A stretch of 64,000 nt of DNA from Limnobaculum allomyrinae (GCF_016649425.1 NZ_JADRCR010000004.1:282779-346778); one strand, 5' to 3'; shown: positions 29,867 through 50,060, numbered from the stretch's first letter. Program-made: numbers and translations. Notes: generated by a model from the letters alone, not told the origin.

Positions 29867-29887
29867 CCAATATGGAAAATATATTGG
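29867..29887 (+). promoter_or_regulatory. Hairpin overlapping the yheO ribosome-binding site
   Basis: CCAATAT (29867-29873) pairs with ATATTGG (29881-29887); the right arm contains the start of the GGAG (29886-29889) that serves yheO ATG 29897. The stem could limit initiation unless opened by translation of the overlapping short ORF. Confidence 0.4.
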
Positions 29888-29904
29888 AGAAAAATCATGT
29901 CTGA
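29872..29904 (+). CDS. Candidate 10-codon leader ORF upstream of yheO
   Basis: ATG 29872 with TGAGG (29861-29865) 6 nt upstream encodes [10 protein letters not shown] and stops at TGA 29902-29904, overlapping the yheO start by 8 bp. Its translation would pass through the hairpin hiding the yheO ribosome-binding site. It is too short to be recognised by homology; expression is inferred only from the signals. Confidence 0.35.
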   Translation: MENILEKNHV

Positions 29905-30610
29905 TTCACCGTTATCCGGCGAATATGAGACGTTGGATGAGCAGCCATTTACCAGCGAAGACCACGATATTCTACGTTCTTATGAATCAGTCGTTGATGG
30001 CTTAGCTATGCTGATTGGCTCACATTGTGAAATCGTTTTACATTCGCTGGAAGATTTGAAATGTTCTGCCATTCGCATCGCCAATGGCGAGCATACTGGC
30101 CGTAAAATTGGTTCTCCCATTACGGATATGGCATTGCGGATGCTACACGCTATGTCACATGATGACAGTAGTGTCTCTAAAGCCTACTTCACTCGTGCTA
30201 AAAGCGGTTCATTAATGAAATCCCTGACGATTGCTATTCGTAATAAAGATCATCGGGTGATTGGATTACTGTGTATTAATATGAATCTGGATGTGCCTTT
30301 CTCCCAGATTATGCAAACCTTTATTCCACCAGAAACCAAAGATGTTCATTCTAATGTTAACTTTGCCTCATCGGTTGACGATTTGGTTGCTCAAACATTG
30401 GAATTCAGCATTGAAGAAGTGAATGCCGATCGAAATGTGTCGAACAATGCCAAAAATCGCCAAATCGTACTCAATCTGTATGAAAAAGGGATTTTTGATA
30501 TTAAAGATTCCATTAATCAGGTTGCCGATCGTCTGAACATCTCTAAGCACACGGTCTATCTGTATATTCGCCAGTTTAAGAATGGTGATTTTTCAGGAAA
30601 CGATCGGTGA
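29897..30610 (+). CDS. yheO: YheO family PAS/HTH transcriptional regulator
   Basis: 237 aa. PAS-like YheO domain (residues about 25-140: [36 protein letters not shown]) and C-terminal HTH of the HTH_22 family ([22 protein letters not shown]). It is related to DauR-type regulators of D-amino acid use; targets in enterobacteria are not known. The stop overlaps the tusD GTG by 4 bp, placing the regulator in one transcript with the tus genes, as in E. coli. Confidence 0.95.
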   Translation: MSDSPLSGEYETLDEQPFTSEDHDILRSYESVVDGLAMLIGSHCEIVLHSLEDLKCSAIRIANGEHTGRKIGSPITDMALRMLHAMSHDDSSVSKAYFTRAKSGSLMKSLTIAIRNKDHRVIGLLCINMNLDVPFSQIMQTFIPPETKDVHSNVNFASSVDDLVAQTLEFSIEEVNADRNVSNNAKNRQIVLNLYEKGIFDIKDSINQVADRLNISKHTVYLYIRQFKNGDFSGNDR

Positions 30611-30999
30611 GTCTCAGTTATACGCTGGTAGTTACCGGCCCGGCTTATGGCACTCAGCAGGCAACCAGCGCCTGGCAATTTGCACAGGCATTGATTGCCG
30701 GTGGTCATAAGTTAGAGAGTGTATTTTTTTATCGGGAAGGTATCAGCAATGCTAACCAGCTGGTCTCGCCTGCCAGTGATGAGTTTGATTTAGTCCGGGC
30801 CTGGCAAAAATTAGCGGCACAGCAAGGAACAGTGCTAAATGTTTGTGTTGCAGCGGCATTACGTCGTGGTGTTGTGGATGAACAGGAAGCTGTATTGCGC
30901 CAACAGGCGATGGCCAATTTACAACCGGGATTTGTACTGAGTGGATTGGGTTCATTAGCGGAAGCGATGCTGACGTGCGATCGCGTCATGCAGTTTTAG
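30607..30999 (+). CDS. tusD: Sulfurtransferase complex subunit TusD
   Basis: 130 aa from GTG 30607, DsrE family. It contains the active-site Cys in [13 protein letters not shown] (about residue 78) that receives sulfur from TusA, and the [20 protein letters not shown] start typical for TusD. TusD forms the TusBCD heterohexamer that relays sulfur to TusE and MnmA for 2-thiolation of tRNA wobble uridine. Confidence 0.96.
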   Translation: MSLSYTLVVTGPAYGTQQATSAWQFAQALIAGGHKLESVFFYREGISNANQLVSPASDEFDLVRAWQKLAAQQGTVLNVCVAAALRRGVVDEQEAVLRQQAMANLQPGFVLSGLGSLAEAMLTCDRVMQF

Positions 31000-31010
31000 G
31001 CAGGCTGAAT

Positions 31011-31370
31011 ATGAAGAAGATAGCCTTTGTTTTTACGCATGTTCCTCACGGTTCTTCGGGAGGCAGAGAGGGGTTAGATGCTGTTTTAGCAACATCGGCT
31101 CTGACTGAGGAGATCGGCTTGTTCTTTCTCTCTGATGGTGTACTTCAATTACTTCCCGAACAGCAGCCCGATCAGATATTGATGCGTAACTATATCGCCA
31201 CCTTTGGTGTTTTGGCGTTATACGATATTGAGCAATGCTTTATTTGTACTGATTCAATGGTTGAACGCGGAATTAATCCGGATATGGCATTGGTTATTGA
31301 TGCAACTCGCCTGAATCAGCAGCAAATGCGTGAGCATTTATCTGGTTATGATGTAGTGCTAACTTTTTAA
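31011..31370 (+). CDS. tusC: Sulfurtransferase complex subunit TusC
   Basis: 119 aa from ATG 31011, 11 bp after tusD; DsrE-like fold. [27 protein letters not shown] and the [12 protein letters not shown] strand match TusC. The longer frame starting inside tusD was rejected because family members begin at MKKIAF. It is a structural subunit of TusBCD. Confidence 0.95.
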   Translation: MKKIAFVFTHVPHGSSGGREGLDAVLATSALTEEIGLFFLSDGVLQLLPEQQPDQILMRNYIATFGVLALYDIEQCFICTDSMVERGINPDMALVIDATRLNQQQMREHLSGYDVVLTF

Positions 31371-31379
31371 GGATTCACT

Positions 31380-31670
31380 GTGTTACATACCCTCCCACAT
31401 TCACCTTATCAAGTTGATATGAATGCGCTGATTAATACCGTTGGGCAAAGTGATGTTCTGGTATTATTGCAGGATGGTGTAACGGCTGCGCTAAAGGATA
31501 GCCGCTGGCTGACACAGTTGCTTCAGCGTAACCCAATAAATATTTATGTCCTTCGGGAAGACATCGAGGCCAGGGGGTTATTGCTACTTATCGATAATCG
31601 CATTGAGATTATTGATTACTCAGGTCTGGTAGATCTGAGTGTTGACCATTATCCTCAAGTAAATTGGTGA
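31380..31670 (+). CDS. tusB: Sulfurtransferase complex subunit TusB
   Basis: 96 aa from GTG 31380, encoding MLHTLPHSPY as in E. coli TusB. LVLLQDGVTAAL and IYVLREDIEARGL are the conserved segments. Third subunit of TusBCD. Nine bases separate it from tusC. The str promoter lies shortly downstream. Confidence 0.95.
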   Translation: MLHTLPHSPYQVDMNALINTVGQSDVLVLLQDGVTAALKDSRWLTQLLQRNPINIYVLREDIEARGLLLLIDNRIEIIDYSGLVDLSVDHYPQVNW

Positions 31671-31753
31671 CATTTGTCTATTATTGTTTTAGTGAATATT
31701 CTGATAAATCAAGCAGTCCATCTCTTTGTTCATTGTTCAATACTGTATATTTC

Positions 31754-31782
31754 TTGACAGTTACCCTCTTCAGCCATAAAAT
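31754..31782 (+). promoter_or_regulatory. str operon promoter
   Basis: Consensus TTGACA (31754-31759), 17-bp spacer, TAAAAT (31777-31782), 84 bp before rpsL. This is the strongest match to a sigma70 promoter in the left half of the window. Confidence 0.85.
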
Positions 31783-31844
31783 TTTGCGTCCCTCAGTGTA
31801 CCTATGCATTCAGGGATCGATTTATTACGTGTTTACGAAAGTAA

Positions 31845-32807
<963 letters not shown>

Positions 32808-32902
32808 TTTGTTTTCGGTAGTTATGCTAATCATCATGCGGGCGCTTTTTAAGTTGACCCGCATGGGTTATCTGAAGAACGACCTAGTAATCGAGGAATA
32901 AA

Positions 32903-35008
32903 ATGGCTCGTGTAACCCCTATTGAGCGTTATCGCAACATCGGTATCAGTGCTCACATTGATGCCGGTAAAACAACCACGACTGAACGTATCCTTTTTTA
33001 TACTGGTGTAAACCATAAAATCGGTGAAACTCACGAAGGTTCAGCAACTATGGACTGGATGGAACAGGAGCAAGAGCGTGGTATTACTATCACCTCCGCT
33101 GCGACTACTGCATTCTGGTCTGGTATGGCTAAACAATTCGAAGCACACCGTATCAATATTATTGATACCCCGGGACACGTTGACTTCACTATCGAAGTAG
33201 AACGTTCTATGCGTGTTCTGGATGGTGCAGTAATGGTTTACTGTGCAGTTGGTGGTGTTCAGCCACAGTCTGAAACCGTTTGGCGTCAGGCTAACAAATA
33301 TAAAGTTCCACGTATCGCGTTCGTTAACAAAATGGACCGTATGGGAGCTAACTTCCTGCGCGTAGTTGAACAACTAAAATCGCGTCTGGCAGCAAATGCT
33401 GTTCCTATTCAGTTACCAATTGGTGCTGAAGACAGCTTCACCGGTATCGTTGACCTGCTGAAAATGAAGGCAATCAACTGGAGTGAGGCCGATCAAGGCG
33501 TTACTTTTACCTATGAAGATGTTCCAGCTCATTTGCTTGAAGAAGCGAAAAAATGGCAGCAAAATGCCTTTGAAGCAGCAGCTGAAGCTTCTGAAGAACT
33601 GATGGACAAGTATTTAGGCGGCGAAGAGCTGACTGAAGAAGAAGTAACTGAAGCACTGCGTAAACGTGTTCTGAATAATGAAATTATTCTGGTTACCTGT
33701 GGTTCTGCGTTTAAGAACAAAGGCGTTCAGGCAATGTTGGATGCGGTAGTTGAATATTTACCTGCACCAACCGATATCGAAGCGATCAACGGCGAACTGG
33801 ATGATGGTACTCCGGCAGCTCGTCACGCTGATGATGCTGAGCCATTCTCTGCGTTAGCATTTAAAATCGCTACCGACCCATTTGTTGGTAACCTGACGTT
33901 CTTCCGTGTTTACTCCGGTGTTGTTAACTCTGGTGACACAGTACTGAACTCAGTAAAAGACAAACGTGAGCGTTTTGGCCGTATCGTTCAGATGCACGCT
34001 AACAAACGTGAAGAGATCAAAGAAGTTCGCGCTGGTGACATCGCGGCTGCTATCGGTCTGAAAGACGTGACTACTGGTGATACATTATGCGACCAGGCTA
34101 AGCCAATTATCCTGGAGCGTATGGAATTCCCAGAGCCGGTAATTTCTGTAGCTGTTGAGCCAAAAACTAAAGCTGATCAGGAAAAAATGGGTATCGCTTT
34201 AGGCCGTCTGGCTCAGGAAGACCCATCATTCCGCGTTCAGACTGATGAAGAATCAGGTCAAACAATTATCGCGGGTATGGGTGAGCTACACTTAGACGTG
34301 TTAGTTGACCGTATGCGTCGTGAATTCAACGTTGAAGCTAACATTGGTAAACCTCAGGTAGCTTATCGTGAAACTATCCGTGAAACCGTTAAAGACGTTC
34401 AGGGTAAACACGCTAAACAGTCTGGTGGTCGTGGTCAGTACGGTGACGTTATTATCGATATGTCTCCGTTGGAAGCTGGTGGCCCAGGCTACGAGTTCGT
34501 CAACGACATCAAGGGTGGTGTAATTCCTGGTGAATTCATCCCTGCGGTTGATAAAGGTATTCAGGAGCAACTGAAATCTGGTCCTCTGGCTGGTTATCCG
34601 GTTGTTGATATCAAAGTGCGTCTGCACTACGGTTCTTACCATGATGTCGACTCCTCAGAACTGGCGTTTAAATTGGCTGCTTCTATCGCCTTTAAAGAAG
34701 GCTTCATGAAGGCAAAACCAATTCTGCTGGAACCAATCATGAAGGTTGAAGTAGAAACTCCAGAAGACTACATGGGTGATGTGATCGGTGACTTAAACCG
34801 TCGTCGTGGTATCATCGAAGGTATGGAAGACTTGGCGACAGGTAAAATTGTACGTGCTCAAGTTCCACTATCTGAAATGTTTGGTTATGCTACAGACCTG
34901 CGTTCACAAACACAGGGTCGTGCTTCTTACTCTATGGAGTTCTTGAAGTACAGTGAAGCGCCAAATAACGTTGCTACAGCAATTATCGAAGCTCGCAAGG
35001 CTAAATAA
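32903..35008 (+). CDS. fusA: Elongation factor G
   Basis: 701 aa translational GTPase. G1 [15 protein letters not shown] (residues 17-31), G2 RGITI, G3 DTPGHVD, G4 NKMDRMG, then domains II-V. It drives tRNA-mRNA translocation. A 95-nt gap separates it from rpsG. No deviation from the E. coli domain plan was seen. Confidence 0.99.
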   Translation: MARVTPIERYRNIGISAHIDAGKTTTTERILFYTGVNHKIGETHEGSATMDWMEQEQERGITITSAATTAFWSGMAKQFEAHRINIIDTPGHVDFTIEVERSMRVLDGAVMVYCAVGGVQPQSETVWRQANKYKVPRIAFVNKMDRMGANFLRVVEQLKSRLAANAVPIQLPIGAEDSFTGIVDLLKMKAINWSEADQGVTFTYEDVPAHLLEEAKKWQQNAFEAAAEASEELMDKYLGGEELTEEEVTEALRKRVLNNEIILVTCGSAFKNKGVQAMLDAVVEYLPAPTDIEAINGELDDGTPAARHADDAEPFSALAFKIATDPFVGNLTFFRVYSGVVNSGDTVLNSVKDKRERFGRIVQMHANKREEIKEVRAGDIAAAIGLKDVTTGDTLCDQAKPIILERMEFPEPVISVAVEPKTKADQEKMGIALGRLAQEDPSFRVQTDEESGQTIIAGMGELHLDVLVDRMRREFNVEANIGKPQVAYRETIRETVKDVQGKHAKQSGGRGQYGDVIIDMSPLEAGGPGYEFVNDIKGGVIPGEFIPAVDKGIQEQLKSGPLAGYPVVDIKVRLHYGSYHDVDSSELAFKLAASIAFKEGFMKAKPILLEPIMKVEVETPEDYMGDVIGDLNRRRGIIEGMEDLATGKIVRAQVPLSEMFGYATDLRSQTQGRASYSMEFLKYSEAPNNVATAIIEARKAK

Positions 35009-35066
35009 GCCTCACGGGTAATAAATTAATATCCCAGTCCCCCTCGGATAGAGGGGGATAGTGTAA

Positions 35067-36263
<1,197 letters not shown>

Positions 36264-36283
36264 TCATTATTACTTATCGATAA

Positions 36284-36309
36284 AAAAAGGGTGCTTCGGC
36301 ACCCTTTTT
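36284..36309. terminator. str operon terminator (bidirectional)
   Basis: Stem GGGTGC (36289-36294) with UUCG tetraloop and GCACCC (36299-36304), flanked by A-run and T-run on either side; it can also end the convergent sulfatase-family gene. Confidence 0.93.
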
Positions 36310-36358
36310 GCTGTCTGAATATGATTAAAATTGCTTAATAACCGATCGCTATTTCCAA

Positions 36359-38029
36359 TCATTCTCCCGCATTCTTTAGATCCTGATAGATATAATGTTT
36401 ATAGCTTTTAACCAACTGTTCATCAGGGCAGTCATCAAGGAGCCCTAAGCAGAGATTTCTCATGCGGATATTTGCCTCATAAAAAGGCGATACTTGTAGG
36501 CCTGCTCGCTCAAGCAACATACCGCCTAAAAATGAAATATCGGTCAGGCCTCCAATATTGGCAATGTTTTTTGAGGAGAGATTATCTTTTAGAAAGAATT
36601 GAGTGATGCGGCGTTCATTTGACCAACTTACATCATAATCGTCATCCCAACTAATATTAGGTTGATGATCGCCGAAATACAGAAAAATGGTTGGTTTTTC
36701 ACGATGGATGACGAATTCGGAGAACTCTTCTGTTGCCTTATTTAGTTGTTTGAGCTTGCTGATATAGTGACTTAAAGCGCCGGCCACATAACGATTATTA
36801 ATTGATTTCTCTATACCAAAATCATCAGAATGTCCGGTATCGTAAGGACCATGTTCATTCATAGTAAGAACAAAAATGAATATCGGTTTATCGGTATACC
36901 GGGTAAGTAACGTCTTCACATAATCCAACATAGTTTTGGTTGGAATAGTCCATAAATTATCATCCAGCTCAGCGGGATAGCCCAGCTCTTGCGGCTGAAT
37001 AATTAAATCAATGCCCAAATGATTGTAGGTCGGCCCCGCGTTATAGTTCATCTTATACATTGGGGTTAGTACCACGGTGTAATAGCCATTACGCTTTAGT
37101 TCCCGAAATAGACTGGATCTAATGTGTGGGGCAACAGTATAGAAAACAGAATTTTTGCGAAATTTAAAGTCATCCGTATTGAGGCCGGTAAGAAGAGAAA
37201 ATTCGGATAGCCAGGTTCCGCCTCCGAATGTTTGCACTCTGAGCAGGCTGGTTGCCCGAGTACCCTCATCAGCAGAAAACATTTCAAACTCAGGTAGTGT
37301 TGTATCTGGCAAATGATAAAACGCAGGGTTCACGGTTGATTCTTGTAGCATTACGACAATATCTGGTTTTTTAGTTTCTGTATCTGGTCGGTATTTAAAT
37401 GATGAAGCTGATAAGAAGTACTTTGCTGAACCGTCATATTGAGGTGGTTGATAATACATCTGTTGAGCTGACATAAATAAGTTAACAATGGTGCCTTTAC
37501 CTTTAGGAAGAGAGGCCTGCCAATGCTCGATGTTCGTTCTGCTCTGGCTGGCAAAAACAATACCGGTAACTAATCCGCCAACTGCAATAAATGACATCAA
37601 ACGATAAGACGCTCTTATCTTTGGTGTTCGTATATAGAACACAATATTAATAACAAGCAGTATAACAAGGCTAATAACACCTAATAACGCCAGAGGATAA
37701 TGAAATAAAGTGCTGAAGTTGGTTGGGTCGAGAGCAATGCTGACATCAGAAAAGAATAACCGCTCTTTATAGTAATGAACTTTTATCTGGTTCAGCAGTT
37801 GCAAAATAACTATCAGCGTACTGGTAATACTTAATGACAACTTGACCCGACCCGAAAGTAACAGCAAGCAACCCAAAATAGATGCAAAACAAGAAAAGGA
37901 GATAAAACCCACATAAGAGAAACTAAAACGAGTACTGCATATCACCAAGGCAGCAATTGTCATCAGACTTAAGTAAACATTGGATAGCGAGAGATAAGTT
38001 CTCAAATGGTTTTTCAATTTCATAGTCAT
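36359..38029 (-). CDS. Sulfatase-fold membrane phosphoglycerol/phosphoethanolamine transferase (LtaS-like)
   Basis: 556 aa. About five transmembrane helices in residues 15-165, then a periplasmic alkaline phosphatase/sulfatase domain: IVVMLQESTVNPAF (first metal site), nucleophile Thr272 in GGGTWLSEFSLLTG, MNEHGPYDT and the metal-binding LYFGDHQP. This is the plan of LtaS, OpgB and EptA-type enzymes that move phospho-head groups from lipids to envelope polymers; the acceptor here is unknown, perhaps lipid A, osmoregulated glucan or a surface polysaccharide. It occupies the tufA-rpsJ interval where E. coli carries bfd and bfr. ATG 38027-38029 is used; a second ATG two codons later is possible. 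Confidence 0.82.
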   Translation of the reverse strand: MTMKLKNHLRTYLSLSNVYLSLMTIAALVICSTRFSFSYVGFISFSCFASILGCLLLLSGRVKLSLSITSTLIVILQLLNQIKVHYYKERLFFSDVSIALDPTNFSTLFHYPLALLGVISLVILLVINIVFYIRTPKIRASYRLMSFIAVGGLVTGIVFASQSRTNIEHWQASLPKGKGTIVNLFMSAQQMYYQPPQYDGSAKYFLSASSFKYRPDTETKKPDIVVMLQESTVNPAFYHLPDTTLPEFEMFSADEGTRATSLLRVQTFGGGTWLSEFSLLTGLNTDDFKFRKNSVFYTVAPHIRSSLFRELKRNGYYTVVLTPMYKMNYNAGPTYNHLGIDLIIQPQELGYPAELDDNLWTIPTKTMLDYVKTLLTRYTDKPIFIFVLTMNEHGPYDTGHSDDFGIEKSINNRYVAGALSHYISKLKQLNKATEEFSEFVIHREKPTIFLYFGDHQPNISWDDDYDVSWSNERRITQFFLKDNLSSKNIANIGGLTDISFLGGMLLERAGLQVSPFYEANIRMRNLCLGLLDDCPDEQLVKSYKHYIYQDLKNAGE

Positions 38030-38232
38030 TCAGCGTTATTATATTTGAAGCGTAATAGTAAGGTATTTTAATAAGTGAGTATTGGCTGAGTTATCATATT
38101 TAGACCTGAATCGAAAGAACTGCTTAGAAATACGGCAAATGTAATGCGTTCTATTTCAAACGAACAACAGCAGAAATGATTCGCCAAACTTCATTCAGAA
38201 TGGCTATTGTTGAATTTAATCCCAGATAGCCC

Positions 38233-38260
38233 TTGCGCTATGCCCCTAAATCTGTAAAAT
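38233..38260 (+). promoter_or_regulatory. S10 operon promoter
   Basis: TTGCGC (38233-38238), 16-bp spacer, TAAAAT (38255-38260), about 205 bp upstream of rpsJ, leaving a leader of the length expected for L4 control. The remainder of 38030-38232 shows no gene. Confidence 0.7.
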
Positions 38261-38266
38261 GCTCAG

Positions 38267-38777
<511 letters not shown>

Positions 38778-38797
38778 TCAGGTCATTGAGCGATTGA

Positions 38798-40360
<1,563 letters not shown>

Positions 40361-40373
40361 GTCGGAGGATTGA

Positions 40374-41204
<831 letters not shown>

Positions 41205-41215
41205 TTAGAGGATAA

Positions 41216-41497
<282 letters not shown>

Positions 41498-41502
41498 GGT
41501 AG

Positions 41503-43431
<1,929 letters not shown>

Positions 43432-43456
43432 TAGAGTACGCTTTCTTAAACAGAAT

Positions 43457-43489
43457 AAACGGCTCAGTTAACGAGCCGTTTATTTTTTC
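43457..43489 (+). terminator. S10 operon terminator
   Basis: AAACGGCTC (43457-43465), 7-nt loop, GAGCCGTTT (43473-43481), then ATTTTTT. Confidence 0.9.
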
Positions 43490-43509
43490 TACCCAACATC
43501 GAAAAGCGG

Positions 43510-43518
43510 TGGTATAAT
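43510..43518 (+). promoter_or_regulatory. spc operon promoter (extended -10)
   Basis: TGGTATAAT: perfect TATAAT (43513-43518) with an upstream TG, followed by GC-rich start region. No good -35 hexamer is visible at 17 bp. It lies directly after the S10 terminator, 75 bp before rplN. Confidence 0.8.
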
Positions 43519-43580
43519 GCCGCGCCCCGATGTATGGGGCTTTTATACGACCCGTGAGGGTCCTTAGTAGTTGACATTAG

Positions 43581-44289
<709 letters not shown>

Positions 44290-44303
44290 TTTGGAGTAGT
44301 ACG

Positions 44304-45162
<859 letters not shown>

Positions 45163-45187
45163 TATCACCATTGAATCACGGGAGTAG

Positions 45188-45586
<399 letters not shown>

Positions 45587-45599
45587 TCAGGAGGAAAAA

Positions 45600-46133
45600 A
45601 TGTCTCGTGTTGCAAAAGCACCCGTCGTTATTCCTGCTGGCGTAGAGGTAAAACTCAACGGTCAGGTTATAACTATTAAGGGTAAAAACGGCGAGCTGTC
45701 GCGTACAGTCCATGATTCCGTTGAAGTTAAACAGGAAAACAATGCAATTACTTTCGCTCCACGCGAAGGTTTTGTAGACGGATGGGCCCAAGCGGGTACC
45801 GTACGTTCTCTGATTAACGGAATGGTGATCGGTGTTACTAAAGGCTTCACTAAGAAGTTACAGCTGGTAGGCGTAGGTTACCGTGCAGCAGTTAAAGGTG
45901 ATGTGGTGAATTTAGCGTTAGGCTTCTCTCACCCAATTGACCATAAACTGCCAGCAGGCATTACTGCTGAATGTCCAAGCCAAACTGAAATCATCCTGAA
46001 AGGGGCTGATAAGCAGGTAATTGGTCAAATCGCAGCAGAATTGCGTGCCTACCGTCGTCCTGAGCCGTATAAAGGCAAGGGTGTCCGTTACGCCGACGAA
46101 GTCGTGCGTACCAAAGAGGCTAAGAAGAAGTAA
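45600..46133 (+). CDS. rplF: 50S ribosomal protein L6
   Basis: 177 aa, two repeated alpha/beta domains; [19 protein letters not shown] and [13 protein letters not shown] motifs near the sarcin-ricin loop and factor-binding site. Confidence 0.99.
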   Translation: MSRVAKAPVVIPAGVEVKLNGQVITIKGKNGELSRTVHDSVEVKQENNAITFAPREGFVDGWAQAGTVRSLINGMVIGVTKGFTKKLQLVGVGYRAAVKGDVVNLALGFSHPIDHKLPAGITAECPSQTEIILKGADKQVIGQIAAELRAYRRPEPYKGKGVRYADEVVRTKEAKKK

Positions 46134-46142
46134 GGTAACACT

Positions 46143-46496
46143 ATGGATAAGAAAGCAGCTCGTATCCGTCGTGCGACCCGCGCACGTCGTAAGATTAAAG
46201 AACTGTGTGCGACTCGCCTGGTGGTTCACCGTACTCCGCGCCATATTTATGCGCAGATTATCGCACCAAACGGTTCTGAAGTTCTGGCAGCCGCTTCTAC
46301 AGTAGAAAAGGCTATCGCAGAACAAGTGAAGTATACCGGAAACAAAGATGCAGCAGCAGCAGTAGGTAAAGCTATCGCTGAGCGTGCACTGGCTAAAGAG
46401 ATTACGAAAGTATCTTTTGACCGCTCTGGTTTCCAATATCATGGTAGAGTCCAGGCGCTGGCAGATGCTGCCCGCGAAGCTGGCCTTCAGTTCTAA
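46143..46496 (+). CDS. rplR: 50S ribosomal protein L18
   Basis: 117 aa, [20 protein letters not shown] basic N-terminus and [21 protein letters not shown]-terminus; 5S rRNA-binding protein of the central protuberance. Confidence 0.99.
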   Translation: MDKKAARIRRATRARRKIKELCATRLVVHRTPRHIYAQIIAPNGSEVLAAASTVEKAIAEQVKYTGNKDAAAAVGKAIAERALAKEITKVSFDRSGFQYHGRVQALADAAREAGLQF

Positions 46497-46501
46497 GGTA
46501 G

Positions 46502-47011
<510 letters not shown>

Positions 47012-47017
47012 TGAGCA

Positions 47018-47197
47018 ATGGCAAAGACTATTAAAGTTACTCAAATTCGCAGCTCTATCGGCCGTTTGCCTAAACATAAGGCAACTCTGGTCGGTTTAGG
47101 TCTGCGTCGCATCGGTCACACCGTAGAGCGCGAGGATACTCCTGCTGTACGTGGCATGATCAACCTGGTTTCTTACATGGTTAAAGTGGAGGAGTAA
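47018..47197 (+). CDS. rpmD: 50S ribosomal protein L30
   Basis: 59 aa from ATG 47018: [20 protein letters not shown] through [11 protein letters not shown]. Normal length for the small ferredoxin-like L30. Six bases after rpsE and three before rplO. Confidence 0.98.
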   Translation: MAKTIKVTQIRSSIGRLPKHKATLVGLGLRRIGHTVEREDTPAVRGMINLVSYMVKVEE

Positions 47198-47200
47198 GAG

Positions 47201-47635
47201 ATGCGTTTAAATACTCTGGCTCCGGCCGAAGGTGCAAAACACGCTGCTAAGCGTTTAGGTCGTGGTATTGGTTCTGGCCTGGGTAAAACCGGCGGCCGTG
47301 GTCACAAAGGTCAGAAGTCTCGTTCTGGCGGTGGCGTACGTCGTGGTTTCGAAGGCGGCCAAATGCCTTTATATCGTCGTTTACCAAAATTTGGTTTTAC
47401 TTCTCGTAAAGCAATGATCACGGCAGAAGTTCGTCTGTCTGAACTGGCTTTAGTTGAAGGCGAAGTGATTGACCTGAATGCGCTGAAAGCGGCAAACGTA
47501 GTTGGCATTCAAATTGAATTCGCGAAAGTTATGCTTTCTGGTGAAATCAATCGTCCAGTTACTGTACGCGGTCTGCGTGTTACCAAAGGCGCTCGTGCTG
47601 CAATCGAAGCCGCTGGCGGGAAAATTGAGGAATAA
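47201..47635 (+). CDS. rplO: 50S ribosomal protein L15
   Basis: 144 aa with the Gly/Arg/Lys-rich extended N-terminus [20 protein letters not shown] that threads into 23S rRNA. Immediately precedes secY with 7 bp between. Confidence 0.99.
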   Translation: MRLNTLAPAEGAKHAAKRLGRGIGSGLGKTGGRGHKGQKSRSGGGVRRGFEGGQMPLYRRLPKFGFTSRKAMITAEVRLSELALVEGEVIDLNALKAANVVGIQIEFAKVMLSGEINRPVTVRGLRVTKGARAAIEAAGGKIEE

Positions 47636-47642
47636 GTAGCAG

Positions 47643-48971
47643 ATGGCTAAGCAACCAGGATTAGATTTTCAAAGTGCAAAAGGCGGAATAGGCGAGCTTA
47701 AGCGCAGACTCTTATTTGTTGTCGGTGCTCTGATCGTGTTCCGTATCGGCTCTTTCATTCCAATTCCTGGTATTGACGCCACTGTGCTTGCTAAGTTAGT
47801 CGAAGAGCAGAGAGGCACCATCATTGACATGTTTAACATGTTCTCTGGTGGCGCCCTCAGTCGTGCTTCTGTCTTCGCGCTCGGTATTATGCCGTACATT
47901 TCGGCTTCTATTATCGTGCAGCTGTTAACTGTGGTTCATCCTAAGTTAGCGGAATTGAAGAAAGAGGGCGAGTCTGGCCGTCGTAAGATTAGCCAGTACA
48001 CTCGATATGGTACGTTGGTTCTGGCCATATTCCAGTCAGTCGGTATTGCTACTGGCTTGCCGAATATGGGAATGCCGGGTCTGGTAATCAATCCAGGCTT
48101 TGCTTTCTACTTTACTGCGGTTGTGAGCTTAGTAACGGGAACCATGTTCCTGATGTGGCTGGGTGAACAAGTGACTGAAAGAGGTATCGGTAACGGTATT
48201 TCTATCATCATTTTCGCAGGTATTGTTGCTGGTTTGCCACCTGCCATTGGACAGACAATCGAGCAAGCTCGGCAGGGTGACTTACATGTTCTTCTGCTGC
48301 TGTTGGTTGCGGTTTTAGTATTCGCAGTTACTTTCTTTGTTGTATTCGTTGAACGTGGTCAGCGTCGTATCGTCGTTAACTATGCAAAACGTCAGCAAGG
48401 TCGCCGCGTTTATGCTGCACAAAGTACCCATTTACCGTTGAAAGTGAATATGGCCGGTGTAATACCTGCAATCTTTGCTTCAAGTATCATTCTGTTCCCT
48501 GCGACAATTGCCTCATGGTTCGGTGGTGGTACTGGTTGGAACTGGTTGACAACTATTTCTATGTATTTGCAACCCGGACAGCCACTTTATGTGTTACTCT
48601 ATGCGGCCGCGATCATATTCTTCTGTTTCTTCTATACAGCGTTGGTTTTCAACCCTCGTGAAACAGCAGATAACCTGAAGAAGTCCGGTGCGTTTGTACC
48701 AGGGATTCGTCCGGGAGAGCAAACGGCTAAATATATCGATAAAGTAATGACTCGGTTAACCTTCGTTGGTGCTATGTACATTACCTTTATCTGCCTGATC
48801 CCGGAGTTTATGCGTGACGCAATGAAAGTACCTTTCAACTTTGGTGGTACTTCACTACTTATCGTCGTTGTCGTCATCATGGACTTTATGGCTCAAGTGC
48901 AAACTCTGATGATGTCGAGTCAGTACGAGTCTGCATTGAAGAAAGCAAATCTGAAAGGCTATGGCCGTTAA
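47643..48971 (+). CDS. secY: Protein translocase subunit SecY
   Basis: 442 aa, ten transmembrane helices. Plug region after [20 protein letters not shown] in TM2, cytoplasmic loops with [17 protein letters not shown] (loop 4) and [23 protein letters not shown] (loop 5), both ribosome/SecA contacts. Central channel of SecYEG. Confidence 0.99.
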   Translation: MAKQPGLDFQSAKGGIGELKRRLLFVVGALIVFRIGSFIPIPGIDATVLAKLVEEQRGTIIDMFNMFSGGALSRASVFALGIMPYISASIIVQLLTVVHPKLAELKKEGESGRRKISQYTRYGTLVLAIFQSVGIATGLPNMGMPGLVINPGFAFYFTAVVSLVTGTMFLMWLGEQVTERGIGNGISIIIFAGIVAGLPPAIGQTIEQARQGDLHVLLLLLVAVLVFAVTFFVVFVERGQRRIVVNYAKRQQGRRVYAAQSTHLPLKVNMAGVIPAIFASSIILFPATIASWFGGGTGWNWLTTISMYLQPGQPLYVLLYAAAIIFFCFFYTALVFNPRETADNLKKSGAFVPGIRPGEQTAKYIDKVMTRLTFVGAMYITFICLIPEFMRDAMKVPFNFGGTSLLIVVVVIMDFMAQVQTLMMSSQYESALKKANLKGYGR

Positions 48972-49004
48972 TTCAGCTAGCTTGAGAAGTTACGGAGAGT
49001 TAAA

Positions 49005-49118
49005 ATGAAAGTTCGTGCTTCCGTCAAGAAGTTATGTCGCAACTGCAAAATCATCAAGCGCCACGGCGTTGTTCGTGTGATTTGCGTTGAAGCGAAACAC
49101 AAACAGCGTCAAGGCTGA
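49005..49118 (+). CDS. rpmJ: 50S ribosomal protein L36
   Basis: 37 aa from ATG 49005, [20 protein letters not shown]. Zinc-ribbon (C+) type with Cys11, Cys14, Cys27 and His32. One residue shorter than the 38-aa E. coli protein. Last gene of the spc operon. Confidence 0.97.
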   Translation: MKVRASVKKLCRNCKIIKRHGVVRVICVEAKHKQRQG

Positions 49119-49152
49119 TTGTTGTTAATGCTAAAGTTTTGACATATTTTTC

Positions 49153-49181
49153 TTGCAAAGTGTGATTGAGCTGGCTAGATT
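49153..49181 (+). promoter_or_regulatory. alpha operon promoter
   Basis: TTGCAA (49153-49158), 17-bp spacer, TAGATT (49176-49181). Upstream TTGACA at 49139-49144 is not at suitable spacing. The -10 region sits in a CTGGCTA/TAGCCAG inverted repeat that may also end spc transcripts. Confidence 0.65.
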
Positions 49182-49187
49182 AGCCAG

Positions 49188-49281
49188 CCAATCTTTTGTG
49201 TAAGACAGCAACATTATTTGAGTATCCTGAAAACGGGCTTTTCAGAGTAATGTTGCCTTATTTTATTTGTAGGAGTGCATA
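49188..49281 (+). promoter_or_regulatory. alpha operon leader, S4 repressor pseudoknot
   Basis: A 9-bp stem GCAACATTA (49208-49216) / TAATGTTGC (49248-49256) encloses TTTGAGTATCCTGAAAACGG, the conserved core of the E. coli S4 target, and ends just before the AGGAG and GTG start of rpsM. The stem sequence differs from E. coli while pairing is kept. S4 binding is by homology. Confidence 0.75.
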
Positions 49282-49638
49282 GTGGCCCGTATAGCAGGCA
49301 TTAACATTCCTGATCATAAACATACTGTAATCGCATTAACTGCGATCTTCGGTATCGGCAAAACCCGCTCACAGGCTATCTGTGTAGCGTCTGGTATTGC
49401 TGAACATGTTAAGATCAGTGAACTGTCTGAAGAGCAAATTGACAAGCTGCGTGACGAAGTTGCCAAGTACGTTGTTGAAGGTGATCTACGTCGTGAAGTT
49501 ACCATGAGCATCAAGCGTCTGATGGACCTTGGTTGTTATCGTGGTGTACGTCATCGTCGTGGTCTACCGGTTCGCGGTCAGCGTACCAAGACTAACGCCC
49601 GTACCCGTAAGGGTCCGCGTAAACCGATCAAGAAATAA
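49282..49638 (+). CDS. rpsM: 30S ribosomal protein S13
   Basis: 118 aa from GTG 49282, as in E. coli. [20 protein letters not shown]; basic tail [14 protein letters not shown] contacts P-site tRNA. First gene of the alpha operon and the one whose initiation S4 controls. Confidence 0.99.
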   Translation: MARIAGINIPDHKHTVIALTAIFGIGKTRSQAICVASGIAEHVKISELSEEQIDKLRDEVAKYVVEGDLRREVTMSIKRLMDLGCYRGVRHRRGLPVRGQRTKTNARTRKGPRKPIKK

Positions 49639-49651
49639 TCGGGGTGATTGA

Positions 49652-50044
<393 letters not shown>

Positions 50045-50060
50045 TCGCCACGGTTTCTAG

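Noticed and set aside
36359..38029. Acquisition of a Gram-positive lipoteichoic acid synthase
   Set aside because: The sulfatase-fold family is common in Gram-negative bacteria; motif similarity to LtaS alone does not show such an origin.
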